NCBI GenBank assembly: GCA_964409335.1 | Contig: CAYPCW010000032.1 | Location: 1-31,835 of the forward strand | DNA: 31,835 bases | Reading direction: 5' to 3' | From: JABMOW01 sp964409335 | GTDB taxonomy: Bacteria > Fidelibacterota > Marinisomatia > SCGC-AAA003-L08 > JACNLC01 | In this document: positions 16,614 through 23,845 of the stretch, piece by piece | Numbering within the stretch: position 1 is the first letter of the stretch | Layout of the letters: each line of letters opens with the position of its first letter | Notes under the pieces: model-generated | The model's input: the letters and a program-made list of their open reading frames with translations, nothing else | Database searches by the model: none | What the model was told of the DNA's origin: nothing | Program-made: the position numbers and the translations under genes

Positions 16614-16985
16614 TTAATAACTTTGAAGTGTATAACTTAAATTATTAGTTGAAGTTGTATACGAATATTTTGCTTGATCTCCGGCATAGGAAAGTAAGGA
16701 GGTGACAAACGTCCAATTATTCGGGATTTCATCCAATAATATCGACATATGGGTTATTTGAGGAGTTGATGGAAAAGTTCTTGAACCGTTGACGGCCAAT
16801 TGTTGTGCTGCCCAGTTATTTAACGCAGTTCTGACGACACCCGTAACTGCCTGTTTATTTGCCGTATGCGCTTGTGTCGTGATGTCAAAAAACTTCGGCG
16901 TGGCTACAGCGGCCATAATACCAATTACCGCGATCACTATAATCAATTCTATAAGCGTAAAGCCCTTCGTGTTTTGGATTTTCAT
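16614..16985 (-). CDS. Type IV pilin (copy 2)
   Basis: 123 residues from the ATG at 16985, chosen because AAGGAA lies just upstream and the leader MKIQNTKG is then of normal length; the frame stays open to 17078 but that would give an odd 39-residue leader. After the cleavage Gly comes FTLIELIIVIAVIGIMAAVATPKFFDI with Glu5. The globular part shares AHTANKQAV, AAQQLA, LLDEIPNNW and a Ser/Thr-rich end (YSYTTSTNNLSYTLQSY) with copy 1. No cysteines. A sigma-54-like promoter and repeated sites lie directly upstream (17028-17099), so this gene is the best candidate for the regulated major pilin, perhaps transcribed together with copy 1. Confidence 0.88.
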   Translation of the reverse strand: MKIQNTKGFTLIELIIVIAVIGIMAAVATPKFFDITTQAHTANKQAVTGVVRTALNNWAAQQLAVNGSRTFPSTPQITHMSILLDEIPNNWTFVTSLLSYAGDQAKYSYTTSTNNLSYTLQSY

Positions 16986-17027
16986 TTTTTCATATTCCTT
17001 AATAAAAAAGTTACCTGAAATTGTTTC

Positions 17028-17043
17028 GTCAATAACCATGCCA
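17028..17043 (-). promoter_or_regulatory. Sigma-54-like promoter before pilin copy 2
   Basis: On the minus strand TGGCATGGTTATTGAC matches the sigma-54 consensus TGGCACG-N4-TTGCW with the correct GG-to-TTG spacing. The weak point is GA where GC is usual at -12. A start near 17017 would give a leader of about 32 bases containing the AAGGAA ribosome site. A sigma-54 activator gene is in the same locus. Confidence 0.45.
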
Positions 17044-17062
17044 TAAGTTACAAAGGATATCA

Positions 17063-17099
17063 TTATCTGTTTGTGCACAAATTATTGATTTATCTGTTT
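17063..17099 (-). promoter_or_regulatory. Direct repeats and palindrome upstream of pilin copy 2
   Basis: On the minus strand AAACAGATAA occurs twice (17099-17090 and 17072-17063), 27 bases apart. Between them, and overlapping the second, lies a perfect 12-bp palindrome TTTGTGCACAAA (17070-17081). The block lies about 45-82 bases upstream of the predicted start, where enhancer-type activator sites could sit. Possible binding sites for the sigma-54 activator encoded at 22463-23842. Confidence 0.4.
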
Positions 17100-17138
17100 A
17101 TTAATTTAACAATAGAATGTCAAATTGTGAACGAATAA

Positions 17139-17525
17139 TTAATTTAATTTAAGTTTATACGTTATCCCGCCCTGACTATATGACCAACTGGTCCCATCGC
17201 CCGAATATGATAAAGTAGTACCGTCAAAGGACCAACTATCCGGTATGTCATCTAATAATACAGTTAGATTAGTAATATCCACAGAAGATGGAAATATCAT
17301 ACTTCCGGTACTGGCTGCTTTTTGCATTGCCCAGTTATTCAGAGCGGTTCGTACGACACCTACAACTGCTAATTTATTCGCATTATGGGCGGTTTCCACG
17401 ACATGAAAAAACCTGGGGACTGCTAAAGTGGCTAATATACCAATTATCGTGATCACGACGATTAATTCGATTATCGTAAAACCCGGTGTCATTATTTTAG
17501 CGATTGATCCGGCTTTGGATTTCAT
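17139..17525 (-). CDS. Type IV pilin (copy 3, divergent)
   Basis: 128-residue prepilin with a longer leader (MKSKAGSIAKIMTPG; a second Met at residue 12 is an alternative start). The mature chain begins FTIIELIVVITIIGILATLAVPRFFHV with Glu5. It keeps the family marks AHNANKLAVVGVVRTALNNWA, LLDDIPDSW and SYSGDGTSWSY, but ends YKLKLN and is less Thr-rich at the tail than copies 1 and 2. No cysteine. A 153-base spacer with promoter-like signals separates it from copy 2. It could be a minor fibre subunit or an alternative pilin. No clear Shine-Dalgarno sequence was found at either start. Confidence 0.85.
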   Translation of the reverse strand: MKSKAGSIAKIMTPGFTIIELIVVITIIGILATLAVPRFFHVVETAHNANKLAVVGVVRTALNNWAMQKAASTGSMIFPSSVDITNLTVLLDDIPDSWSFDGTTLSYSGDGTSWSYSQGGITYKLKLN

Positions 17526-17552
17526 GTTTTACAGGTGAATCCGTAGCAGAAA

Positions 17553-17759
17553 TCAACTTAACAAATATGTATAAATTAAATAAATCCCAGTCAAAAGTAA
17601 TAATAATCCAAAGACATATCGTTTAAAAAAAACAAAATCATCTATCAATGTCATTCGATTAATTTTATCCCCCAGCTTTATTAATATCCCGGGGAGAAAT
17701 ATCAGAAGTACTCCCCCAATTAAAAGAAGCAAGCCGGATAGTAGAAAAAATAATTTCAT
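17553..17759 (-). CDS. Small membrane protein of unknown function
   Basis: 68 residues, two hydrophobic segments (about 3-27 and 48-67) joined by a short polar loop (KLGDKINRMTLIDDFVFFKR), so probably a hairpin in the inner membrane. It is not a prepilin: there is no Gly-Phe-x-x-x-Glu site. It lies 27 bases after the PilX/GspK-like gene and 27 bases before pilin copy 3, so it is probably made with the pilins. I do not recognise a family. Open reading and operon placement make it likely real, though the ribosome site is weak. Confidence 0.6.
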   Translation of the reverse strand: MKLFFLLSGLLLLIGGVLLIFLPGILIKLGDKINRMTLIDDFVFFKRYVFGLLLLLTGIYLIYTYLLS

Positions 17760-17786
17760 AGCAAATTACCGTGGGTTGAGTTCAGT

Positions 17787-19598
17787 TTAAATTTCCTGTA
17801 AAGATCCCGTAACCAACACCCAATTTTGTCCGTTGATGTCTGCGCCACCATACAAACCGGTGATTCCCCCCGGAAAATAATGTCTGGGGAATTTACGATG
17901 GAAAAGAACATAGGTATCCTGAAACCGGTCATTTTTAACACGGCTGACATACATGGCGCCCTTAAACCATTTACGGCTTGCGAGATCAAGGTAATTATCA
18001 GGGTTTGGCAGGTAAATCAATCCATAGGTATTAACATCCTGTGATCGATAACTATAACTGTTGTGATTACCACCAAAGGCGTAAATCTGAGCAAGAATTC
18101 TATTACTGTCTCTGACGTTTATCTGTCCCCTTGCATACAATTCATTGACAACCGAATCCCATGAAATTTGTGGCAGATCGGTCCCAAAATTCGTGTCCTC
18201 AATGTCGATATCCCCGGCGGCAATTAAAATGATGTTGTTCGGAATTGTCCCGCCGGTGAGACTGTCAACCGAGATATCACCCGTTGCAACAATTATCCCC
18301 GGAGCAGAAGAACTTCCACCAATATTTTGCAATTCGCAAGATTTAATTTCACAATCTCCTCTTACAAATAGCGTTCTGTTCGGGTAATTCTGCAAATAAA
18401 AAATAGTTGTATTACCATATGCGTGATCATAAGACCACTCGATATCACCAACATATTTCCCATTATTATTATCTTCTGTCATGGTCAATGCAATCGTAAA
18501 TAAACTGTCATAGGATAAATGATCAAAATCCGGTAAATCCAGAACATCAACATTTTCCCACGTGTAGGAGTTACCGGTCAATGGAACGGCTGGCAGAACC
18601 GCACAGGTCGGTGGTAATTTAAAATTAGTTGAATATAGATTATCCCATCCAACATGCGGTCTCGTCACTGTTCCATTGTATTCAATGAGTGTGTTGGCGC
18701 CAATGTAAATCTCGCCATCTAATATGCCATCCCAGCCTTTGATATTGAACCAACCATATTGTGATTCGTCGTCATCATCGTCATCATCATCATCGTTGTT
18801 ATTATTCTCGTCATCATCGTCGTCATCNNNNNNNNNNNNNNNNNNNNNNNNNNNNNNNNNNNNNNNNNNNNNNNNNNNNNNNNNNNNNNNNNNNNNNNNN
18901 NNNNNNNNNNNNNNNNNNNNNNNNNNNTCGTCATCATTGTTATTATTCTCGTCGTCATCATCATCATCGTTGTTATTATTCTCGTCATCATCATCGTTAT
19001 TGTTATTATTCTCATCATCATCGTCATCATCGTCGTCGCAAGGCGGATCCCAGTGCCAGCCCCACAGGTCAGTACAGGATCCGGTTCCTAATCTCCATCC
19101 CCATGAGCTCAGCCCTCTGCCATAACCCCAGTGACGCCAACCGTTACAATGTCCATGACCCGGGTGATAATTGTCATTATCAACTTTGTGTACCATTGAA
19201 TAATTCGGAGCTGCTTCAGCGTCACATAACTGATTTTCTAAAATTCCCTGAACAATACGGGTAAAATCTCCGATTCTAATCTCACTTACCACCCTTCTGT
19301 GACAATCATCGATGGGATAAAATGTCACATTCCCTATCAGTCCGCCTTCTGAAACAGTATTAAACCCATAATCTTTAATCAGTTGTTCCAACATTCGTAC
19401 TCTGGATAGGGCTTTCCAGAATGCTACTCGTGCGGCGAGAGTATGACTTGCTGTGGTGGTTTCAAGTGTCACCGTATTAAATAAAAATACGACGATTAAA
19501 CCAACAATAATTGAAACTCCCAACGCAGAAACTGCAAAGATAAATCCACTTTTATTATCAGATCCAATATGTCTGGAATTATTATTAAATATCTTCAT
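17787..19598 (-). CDS. PilX/GspK-position minor pilin with Asp/Asn repeat and large C-terminal domain
   Basis: 603 residues as written, including an assembly gap. AAGGGAGGT precedes ATG 19598. The N-terminus has KSGFIFAVSALGVSIIVGLIVVFLF. A Gly-Phe cleavage site is followed by a hydrophobic helix, with Val instead of Glu at mature position 5, as in GspK/PilX tip pilins. Gene order (H-I-J-K type) supports this. An alpha/beta region follows, then a Trp/Gly/His-rich stretch (about 170-190), then a tract of DDDDDDENNNN units, then about 340 residues with repeating strands such as GIIVATGDISVD and IILIAAGDIDIE, which suggests a beta-solenoid. It may cap the pilus tip and act as an adhesin; the acidic tract could bind Ca2+. 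No PilY1 gene is in the window, so this protein might fill that role. Function beyond the pilin-like N-terminus is inferred. Confidence 0.7.
   Translation of the reverse strand: MKIFNNNSRHIGSDNKSGFIFAVSALGVSIIVGLIVVFLFNTVTLETTTASHTLAARVAFWKALSRVRMLEQLIKDYGFNTVSEGGLIGNVTFYPIDDCHRRVVSEIRIGDFTRIVQGILENQLCDAEAAPNYSMVHKVDNDNYHPGHGHCNGWRHWGYGRGLSSWGWRLGTGSCTDLWGWHWDPPCDDDDDDDDENNNNNDDDDENNNNDDDDDDENNNNDDXXXXXXXXXXXXXXXXXXXXXXXXXXXXXXXXXXDDDDDDENNNNDDDDDDDDDESQYGWFNIKGWDGILDGEIYIGANTLIEYNGTVTRPHVGWDNLYSTNFKLPPTCAVLPAVPLTGNSYTWENVDVLDLPDFDHLSYDSLFTIALTMTEDNNNGKYVGDIEWSYDHAYGNTTIFYLQNYPNRTLFVRGDCEIKSCELQNIGGSSSAPGIIVATGDISVDSLTGGTIPNNIILIAAGDIDIEDTNFGTDLPQISWDSVVNELYARGQINVRDSNRILAQIYAFGGNHNSYSYRSQDVNTYGLIYLPNPDNYLDLASRKWFKGAMYVSRVKNDRFQDTYVLFHRKFPRHYFPGGITGLYGGADINGQNWVLVTGSLQEI
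18767..19037. repeat. Asp/Asn-coding minisatellite
   Basis: On the minus strand, runs of GAY codons alternate with GAG-AAT-AAY blocks, giving units of D(4-9)-E-N(4-5). Spacings of 33 and 30 bases between successive blocks right of the gap show units of about 10-11 codons. Unit number is unknown because of the gap. Slippage here could change tract length in frame or shift it. Confidence 0.85.
18828..18927. other. Scaffold gap of 100 N inside the repeat
   Basis: Exactly 100 N, a conventional placeholder length, so the real gap size is unknown. Both flanks are repeat units, hence a repeat-induced assembly break. The Asp/Asn frame happens to hold across the placeholder, but that has no weight. 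Confidence 0.95.
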
Positions 19599-19619
19599 TC
19601 CTACCTCCCTTGTAATGAG

Positions 19620-20144
19620 TTACTTGAAATTTTCAGGGAATACATCGGCGATGTAATTAATAGTGTTATTTTCGTTAATCATCACCAGTTCCAGTTGTCC
19701 TCTCCACACATTTACGGGGTTAAATACACCGGTCAATTCCGTGTTATTAATATCATAATAACGAAATTGACTATTAGCAACATCTACATGGTTTGTCATC
19801 ATTTGACTTTGAGGATTTCCGATAATGAGTCTGGTCAATTGATCACCCGTTAGTTCATATTGTACGGTAAGAGTATCATCAACTACAAATCTGGCAATAT
19901 TGGATTCGGCGGTAAGGATATCGATCTGTTCGTTTATCTCCCTGAATTCCCGTGAAAATTTTGAACTGGCGTAATATCCGTCCATAACAATATTCTTTCT
20001 GGCATCAATATTATGCATCGTTTCAACACTCGTGGCAACAATCCCGGCAACCGCTGACATCACGACAGCGACCACGAGCATTCCGGTGATCAACTCAACC
20101 AAGGTCATTCCAGAAAAATATTTTATATTCGTTTTTTTGTTCAT
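19620..20144 (-). CDS. Minor pilin, PilW/GspJ-like
   Basis: 174-residue prepilin with leader MNKKTNIKYFSG and mature start MTLVELITGMLVVAVVMSAVAGIVATS, keeping Glu5. After the helix comes a region with IVMDGYYASSKFSREFREIN and beta-rich sequence, as in PilW/GspJ. Its start overlaps the stop of the preceding PilV/GspI-like gene as ATGA. Third in the four-gene minor pilin set (H-I-J-K order); such sets form the priming and tip complex of type IV pili and type II secretion pseudopili. No cysteine is visible. It could be named either way; the surrounding PilT/PilU genes favour a pilus. Confidence 0.8.
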   Translation of the reverse strand: MNKKTNIKYFSGMTLVELITGMLVVAVVMSAVAGIVATSVETMHNIDARKNIVMDGYYASSKFSREFREINEQIDILTAESNIARFVVDDTLTVQYELTGDQLTRLIIGNPQSQMMTNHVDVANSQFRYYDINNTELTGVFNPVNVWRGQLELVMINENNTINYIADVFPENFK

Positions 20145-20623
20145 GGCGTAAGTTGGGATTCAATTGTCAATTTCTGATCGTACGCAGCATGATATATGTG
20201 AACGATTATTTTTTTATAACTCATCGGTGTTCCAATGCTGTCGTCAAGGCTTACCTCGGGATCGATATAAAACACGCGGGTTTTGCCTGAATATCCTTCG
20301 TATTCCGGATATATCCAATCATATCCCGCATAGAAATCGTCAACGTCGTCGTAATCTACAGCAGAGGCTTCTTCCGGACCCAGAGGATCGCTCCAGGGTT
20401 GTACGGTATTTTCATCAAACCGGTGAGACCGGACGACTTCCATAATACTATCTCCAAAAGATGTGCCTCTGATAAGGGCTTCCATGAGATACGATTGTTC
20501 TTCAATCGACCGAATTGCAAATAACGTGCCTACGAAAGCAACGCCGAGAAAAATTATCCCGATCACAATTTCAACAAGGGACATCCCGCGAGAATTCAGT
20601 TTAAAAAATTTATTCATAAACAT
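20141..20623 (-). CDS. Minor pilin, PilV/GspI-like
   Basis: 160-residue prepilin. The leader MFMNKFFKLNSRG is followed by MSLVEIVIGIIFLGVAFVGTLFAIRSIEEQSYLMEAL, with Glu5 and the GspI/PilV-style helix in which LxEA/MEAL follows the membrane part. The C-terminal domain is acidic (ASAVDYDDVDDFYAGYDW). The first ATG (20623) was kept because GGAG lies seven bases before it; the ATG at 20617 is possible. Its start overlaps the end of the FimT/GspH-like gene, and its stop overlaps the next gene, so the minor pilins are translationally coupled. Confidence 0.8.
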   Translation of the reverse strand: MFMNKFFKLNSRGMSLVEIVIGIIFLGVAFVGTLFAIRSIEEQSYLMEALIRGTSFGDSIMEVVRSHRFDENTVQPWSDPLGPEEASAVDYDDVDDFYAGYDWIYPEYEGYSGKTRVFYIDPEVSLDDSIGTPMSYKKIIVHIYHAAYDQKLTIESQLTP

Positions 20624-21125
20624 ACCCCGTCTCCGGAACTACGGTTATAGTTAAAGAATTGTTTAATTCAATGACTCCACCGGATGATGGCGTACCCCAC
20701 CAATCGTACATAAATTCAGTATTACCTCCAAAATTCACATTGGTCATCGTAACGCCGGGAAAAGCCTCGCTAATATTGATCACACTTTGTTGGTTCGTTG
20801 AGGGGTCCAGAATCAATGTCCTCGTCCCGGGTGTGGGTCCCTTATAAATACCATAGTTATTATTGGCCACGTCGGCAACAAACCAGGTGGTATCATGTTC
20901 TACAATGGACTGATTGTATATTAGTCTGATATCATCCGTTATTTTATCTCCCGCATTCATTAATCTCATGCTTTGGACAGTTTCCACATATTTGGGAATC
21001 ATGATCGCAGAGAGAATTCCAATGATCGCCATCACAGTTATCATCTCAACAACCGTGAAACCAAAATAACCGCCATTCCCCTTTTCCGAAGATATTTTAA
21101 ACATATACTGTGTGTCTTTCTCCAT
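20610..21125 (-). CDS. Minor pilin, FimT/GspH-like
   Basis: 171 residues from ATG 21125, which overlaps the pilC stop (TAATG); the frame stays open to 21155 but that start lies inside pilC. The leader is rather long (22 residues, ending GNGGYFG); a Met at 21104 would shorten it. The mature start is FTVVEMITVMAIIGILSAIMIPKYVET with Glu5. The C-terminal part is a beta-rich domain ending TVVPETGYVYE, as expected for FimT/GspH. First of the four minor pilin genes after pilC. Confidence 0.78.
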   Translation of the reverse strand: MEKDTQYMFKISSEKGNGGYFGFTVVEMITVMAIIGILSAIMIPKYVETVQSMRLMNAGDKITDDIRLIYNQSIVEHDTTWFVADVANNNYGIYKGPTPGTRTLILDPSTNQQSVINISEAFPGVTMTNVNFGGNTEFMYDWWGTPSSGGVIELNNSLTITVVPETGYVYE

Positions 21126-22339
21126 TACTGATTTGTAAGTTGGGTCATATTCCACATCGGGAGAAAAATACCCATTGCAAAAATCAATAGAAATACCCCG
21201 ATGACAATGGTCATCAAGGGTTCAATGGCGCTAGATAAGCCTTCGACTTTGCCATCGACTTCAATATCATATTGTCTGGCAATATTAAGAAGCATTTTAT
21301 CCAATGCCCCGGATTGTTCACCAACTGATATCATTTTCAGTGTCATGGGCGGGAAATAGGGCATGTGCCCCAGGGCTTCCGCAAGCGGGATTCCCTCTTC
21401 AACCATATCTTTTGCGGCACGAATACCCTTTGCGATAACGACATTCTCGAGTGTGTTTTCCGTAATTTCGAGGGCTTTAATAATCTGAATACCGCTTCTG
21501 TTAAGGGTCTCAAGAATGTGCGCGAACCTGGCAACGGATGATTTTAATATAATATCCTTGAAAACCGGAAATTTTAATTTTATGGTATCAAAAATATATA
21601 AACCTTTAGGGGTGGAAACTGAAAACTTAAATGCGTAAATAGATGTTGCAAAAATCAGGATCGCTGCCCACCAGTATCCGATAAAGAAATCGCTGAGGCC
21701 GATCATGATCTGCGTCGGCAACGGGAGCGCTACTCCTGCTGATTTAAACATGGTCGCAAATTTTGGAATGATAAAAATAATCGCACCTGTAAATGCTAAT
21801 ATTAAGACACATACTACGATTATAGGATATCTCATTGCTGATTTTATTTTTCGTCTCACTTCAATGTCGTGTCGTATGAAAGAACTTAAATGATCGAGGA
21901 TCTTTTCCAGCACACCCGTTGCTTCGCCCACTTTAACCATATTCACATATAAGTTGCTAAATACTTTTGGATAATCTGCTAATGCCTGTGAAAAAGTGAG
22001 TCCACGCTCGATTTTTGTTACGGTATCCCGGATAATTTTTTGCATATTTTGAGATTCCGCCTGTTCAATAATGGATTCTAACGACCCCATTAAGGGTACA
22101 CCGGCTCCCAGCATCACCACTAATTGTGACGTAAAATTTTCAAGTTCCTGAGGTTTGATCTTCTGAAACGAATTCATCCACTCTTCTAAATTAAAGGGCT
22201 TCTTGAATTTTTTTACAGAAAGAACCATTTCATTTTTGCTTTCCATTTCCTCAAAGATCTCGAATTTAGACCGGGCATCAATAATGGTGTCATGGACAAT
22301 CCCTTCATCCGATATTAACTTGCACTCAAATTTTGGCAC
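21125..22339 (-). CDS. pilC: Type IV pilus inner-membrane platform protein PilC
   Basis: Polytopic inner-membrane platform that turns PilB/PilT motor action into pilus growth and loss. I chose GTG 22339 because AAAGGGAA lies nine bases upstream and the resulting MPKFECKLISDEG resembles the usual PilC/GspF N-terminus; the frame extends to a TTG at 22372. The protein has 404 residues, normal for the family. There are two T2SSF domains, each with a GxxL/GE-type motif (TSQLVVMLGAGVPL and MVKVGEATGVLEKIL in the first; ARFAHILETLNRSG and MISVGEQSGALDKMLL in the second). Membrane helices lie near 170-190, 215-235 and 375-395. A 123-base spacer separates it from the sigma-54 activator gene, so an extra promoter is possible, though none is clear. 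Confidence 0.93.
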   Translation of the reverse strand: MPKFECKLISDEGIVHDTIIDARSKFEIFEEMESKNEMVLSVKKFKKPFNLEEWMNSFQKIKPQELENFTSQLVVMLGAGVPLMGSLESIIEQAESQNMQKIIRDTVTKIERGLTFSQALADYPKVFSNLYVNMVKVGEATGVLEKILDHLSSFIRHDIEVRRKIKSAMRYPIIVVCVLILAFTGAIIFIIPKFATMFKSAGVALPLPTQIMIGLSDFFIGYWWAAILIFATSIYAFKFSVSTPKGLYIFDTIKLKFPVFKDIILKSSVARFAHILETLNRSGIQIIKALEITENTLENVVIAKGIRAAKDMVEEGIPLAEALGHMPYFPPMTLKMISVGEQSGALDKMLLNIARQYDIEVDGKVEGLSSAIEPLMTIVIGVFLLIFAMGIFLPMWNMTQLTNQ

Positions 22340-22462
22340 GTTTAAAAATTCCCTTTCTAAAACAATACGCAATCAGGTCGGGATAACCTTAAAACAATTC
22401 TCCTGGATAATCCCATAGATAAATTTAACACTAAATATCCCTTTTTCTCATCATATAACCCC
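22340..22462. other. Spacer between sigma-54 activator gene and pilC
   Basis: 123 bases, the longest gap in the pilus locus apart from that before pilin copy 2. It holds the pilC ribosome site (22349-22356). I see neither a terminator nor a sigma-54-type element for the pilC direction. Confidence 0.4.
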
Positions 22463-23842
22463 TCATGAAATGTCATATTCCTTCATTTTATTATATAGCG
22501 TCCCACGCGAAATTTTTAGAGCATTTGCAACATTTGTAATGTGTTTGTCTAATTTATTCAGGGCATTCATAATAGCCTTTTTCTCAAGATCTTTCAAAGG
22601 TATTATTTCATTATTGGATTCTAATTCCTGGAAAATTTCAACGTCCGGCTCTTTAAAATTAATTTTTGTGGCCTCATTCAAATCGCATGTATTCAGTTCC
22701 CGACTGTCAGAATAAAAAATCAATCGCGTAATAATATTTTCCAGCTCTCTGACATTGCCATCCAATGGAAATGATTTTATTCTGTCAATCAGATCACTGG
22801 ATACACTTTTTACCTTTAATTCGTTATCTTTGGTCAGATTTGAAATAAGGTGTAGAATAAGTAGTGTAATATCTTCGCCTCGTTCACGTATGGGAGTTAA
22901 AATCATCGGGATGACGTTTATTCTGTGATACAGATCCGATCTAAAATTACCCTCGTCCGATAGTTGATTTAAATTCTTGTTGGTTGCTGTGATCAACCGG
23001 ATATTGACCTTAGTCGTTGCGGTGCTCCCAAGTTTTTCAATGGTATGATCTTCAAGTACCCTCAAGAGTTTACCCTGGAGTGTAAGCGCCAAATCACCTA
23101 TTTCATCCAAAAATATCGTTCCGTTATTCGCTAATTCAAACTTCCCTTCTTTGGATTTTTGCGCACCGGTAAATGCGCCTTTCTCATACCCGAACAGCTC
23201 GCTTTCAAGTAAATTTTCAGGAATCGCAGCACAATTTAATGATACGAATGGATATTTACTCCGCTTGCTGATCTGATGTATCGTTTTCGCAACAACCTCC
23301 TTGCCGCTTCCGCTCTCCCCCAGAATCAAAACAGAAAAATCTGTTTTTGAAACTTTTATAATTTGAGAATACAGGTTTAACATGGAGTCATTATTGCCCA
23401 CAAATCTGCGATACCCGTTTGGGCGGATATCATTAGAAATAGAGCTGTCATACTCTTGTTTAAATTGATTAAAATGTCGAATTCGTTCAACAGTTGATGG
23501 AATAATTTCCTCCATGGCGTTTTCGCGAATCAGTGAAAATACCATATCATTTTTAAGACACAGCTCACCGGGAATTTGATTATATCCATATAAGATAATA
23601 AGTGGGATTTTCTTCTTAAGAACTTCCAGCTTGTCGTGAAAGATAAGATAGTAACGTTCGAGAAGCGACCATCTCACCCAGATGGCATCATAATGGTCAA
23701 CGGCAAGATAGGATAATAGGGAATTTAACGAGTGGGCTTCGGTAATTTTGGTGGCAGAAGGTTTAAGGAGTAAATTTAATTCAGAATTAAATTGTACTTC
23801 CTCGCCTTTAATACCGCCTGTGTATCCAATCAAATAATGCAT
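22463..23842 (-). CDS. Sigma-54-dependent transcriptional activator (PilR/NtrC family) with degenerate receiver
   Basis: 459 residues. Enhancer-binding AAA+ activator of sigma-54 RNA polymerase. N-terminal domain (about 1-125) has receiver-like alternation, but no Asp at the expected phosphorylation strand (YDAIWVRWSLLE), so it is probably not phosphorylated. The AAA+ domain (about 145-385) has Walker A GESGSGKE (175-182), the sigma-54 contact loop GAFTGA (222-227), Walker B TIFLDEIGD and the arginine-finger region. A Fis-type HTH ends the protein (HITNVANALKISRGTLYNKM). It sits between pilB and pilC, so it is the likely regulator of pilin genes in this locus, including the sigma-54-like site at 17028-17043. 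No partner kinase is in view. Confidence 0.88.
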   Translation of the reverse strand: MHYLIGYTGGIKGEEVQFNSELNLLLKPSATKITEAHSLNSLLSYLAVDHYDAIWVRWSLLERYYLIFHDKLEVLKKKIPLIILYGYNQIPGELCLKNDMVFSLIRENAMEEIIPSTVERIRHFNQFKQEYDSSISNDIRPNGYRRFVGNNDSMLNLYSQIIKVSKTDFSVLILGESGSGKEVVAKTIHQISKRSKYPFVSLNCAAIPENLLESELFGYEKGAFTGAQKSKEGKFELANNGTIFLDEIGDLALTLQGKLLRVLEDHTIEKLGSTATTKVNIRLITATNKNLNQLSDEGNFRSDLYHRINVIPMILTPIRERGEDITLLILHLISNLTKDNELKVKSVSSDLIDRIKSFPLDGNVRELENIITRLIFYSDSRELNTCDLNEATKINFKEPDVEIFQELESNNEIIPLKDLEKKAIMNALNKLDKHITNVANALKISRGTLYNKMKEYDIS

Positions 23843-23845
23843 GAT

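Noticed and set aside
18767..19037. CRISPR array or tandem non-coding repeat
   Set aside because: The units are codon-structured (GAY, GAG, AAY) inside one open frame, with no spacers of unique sequence.
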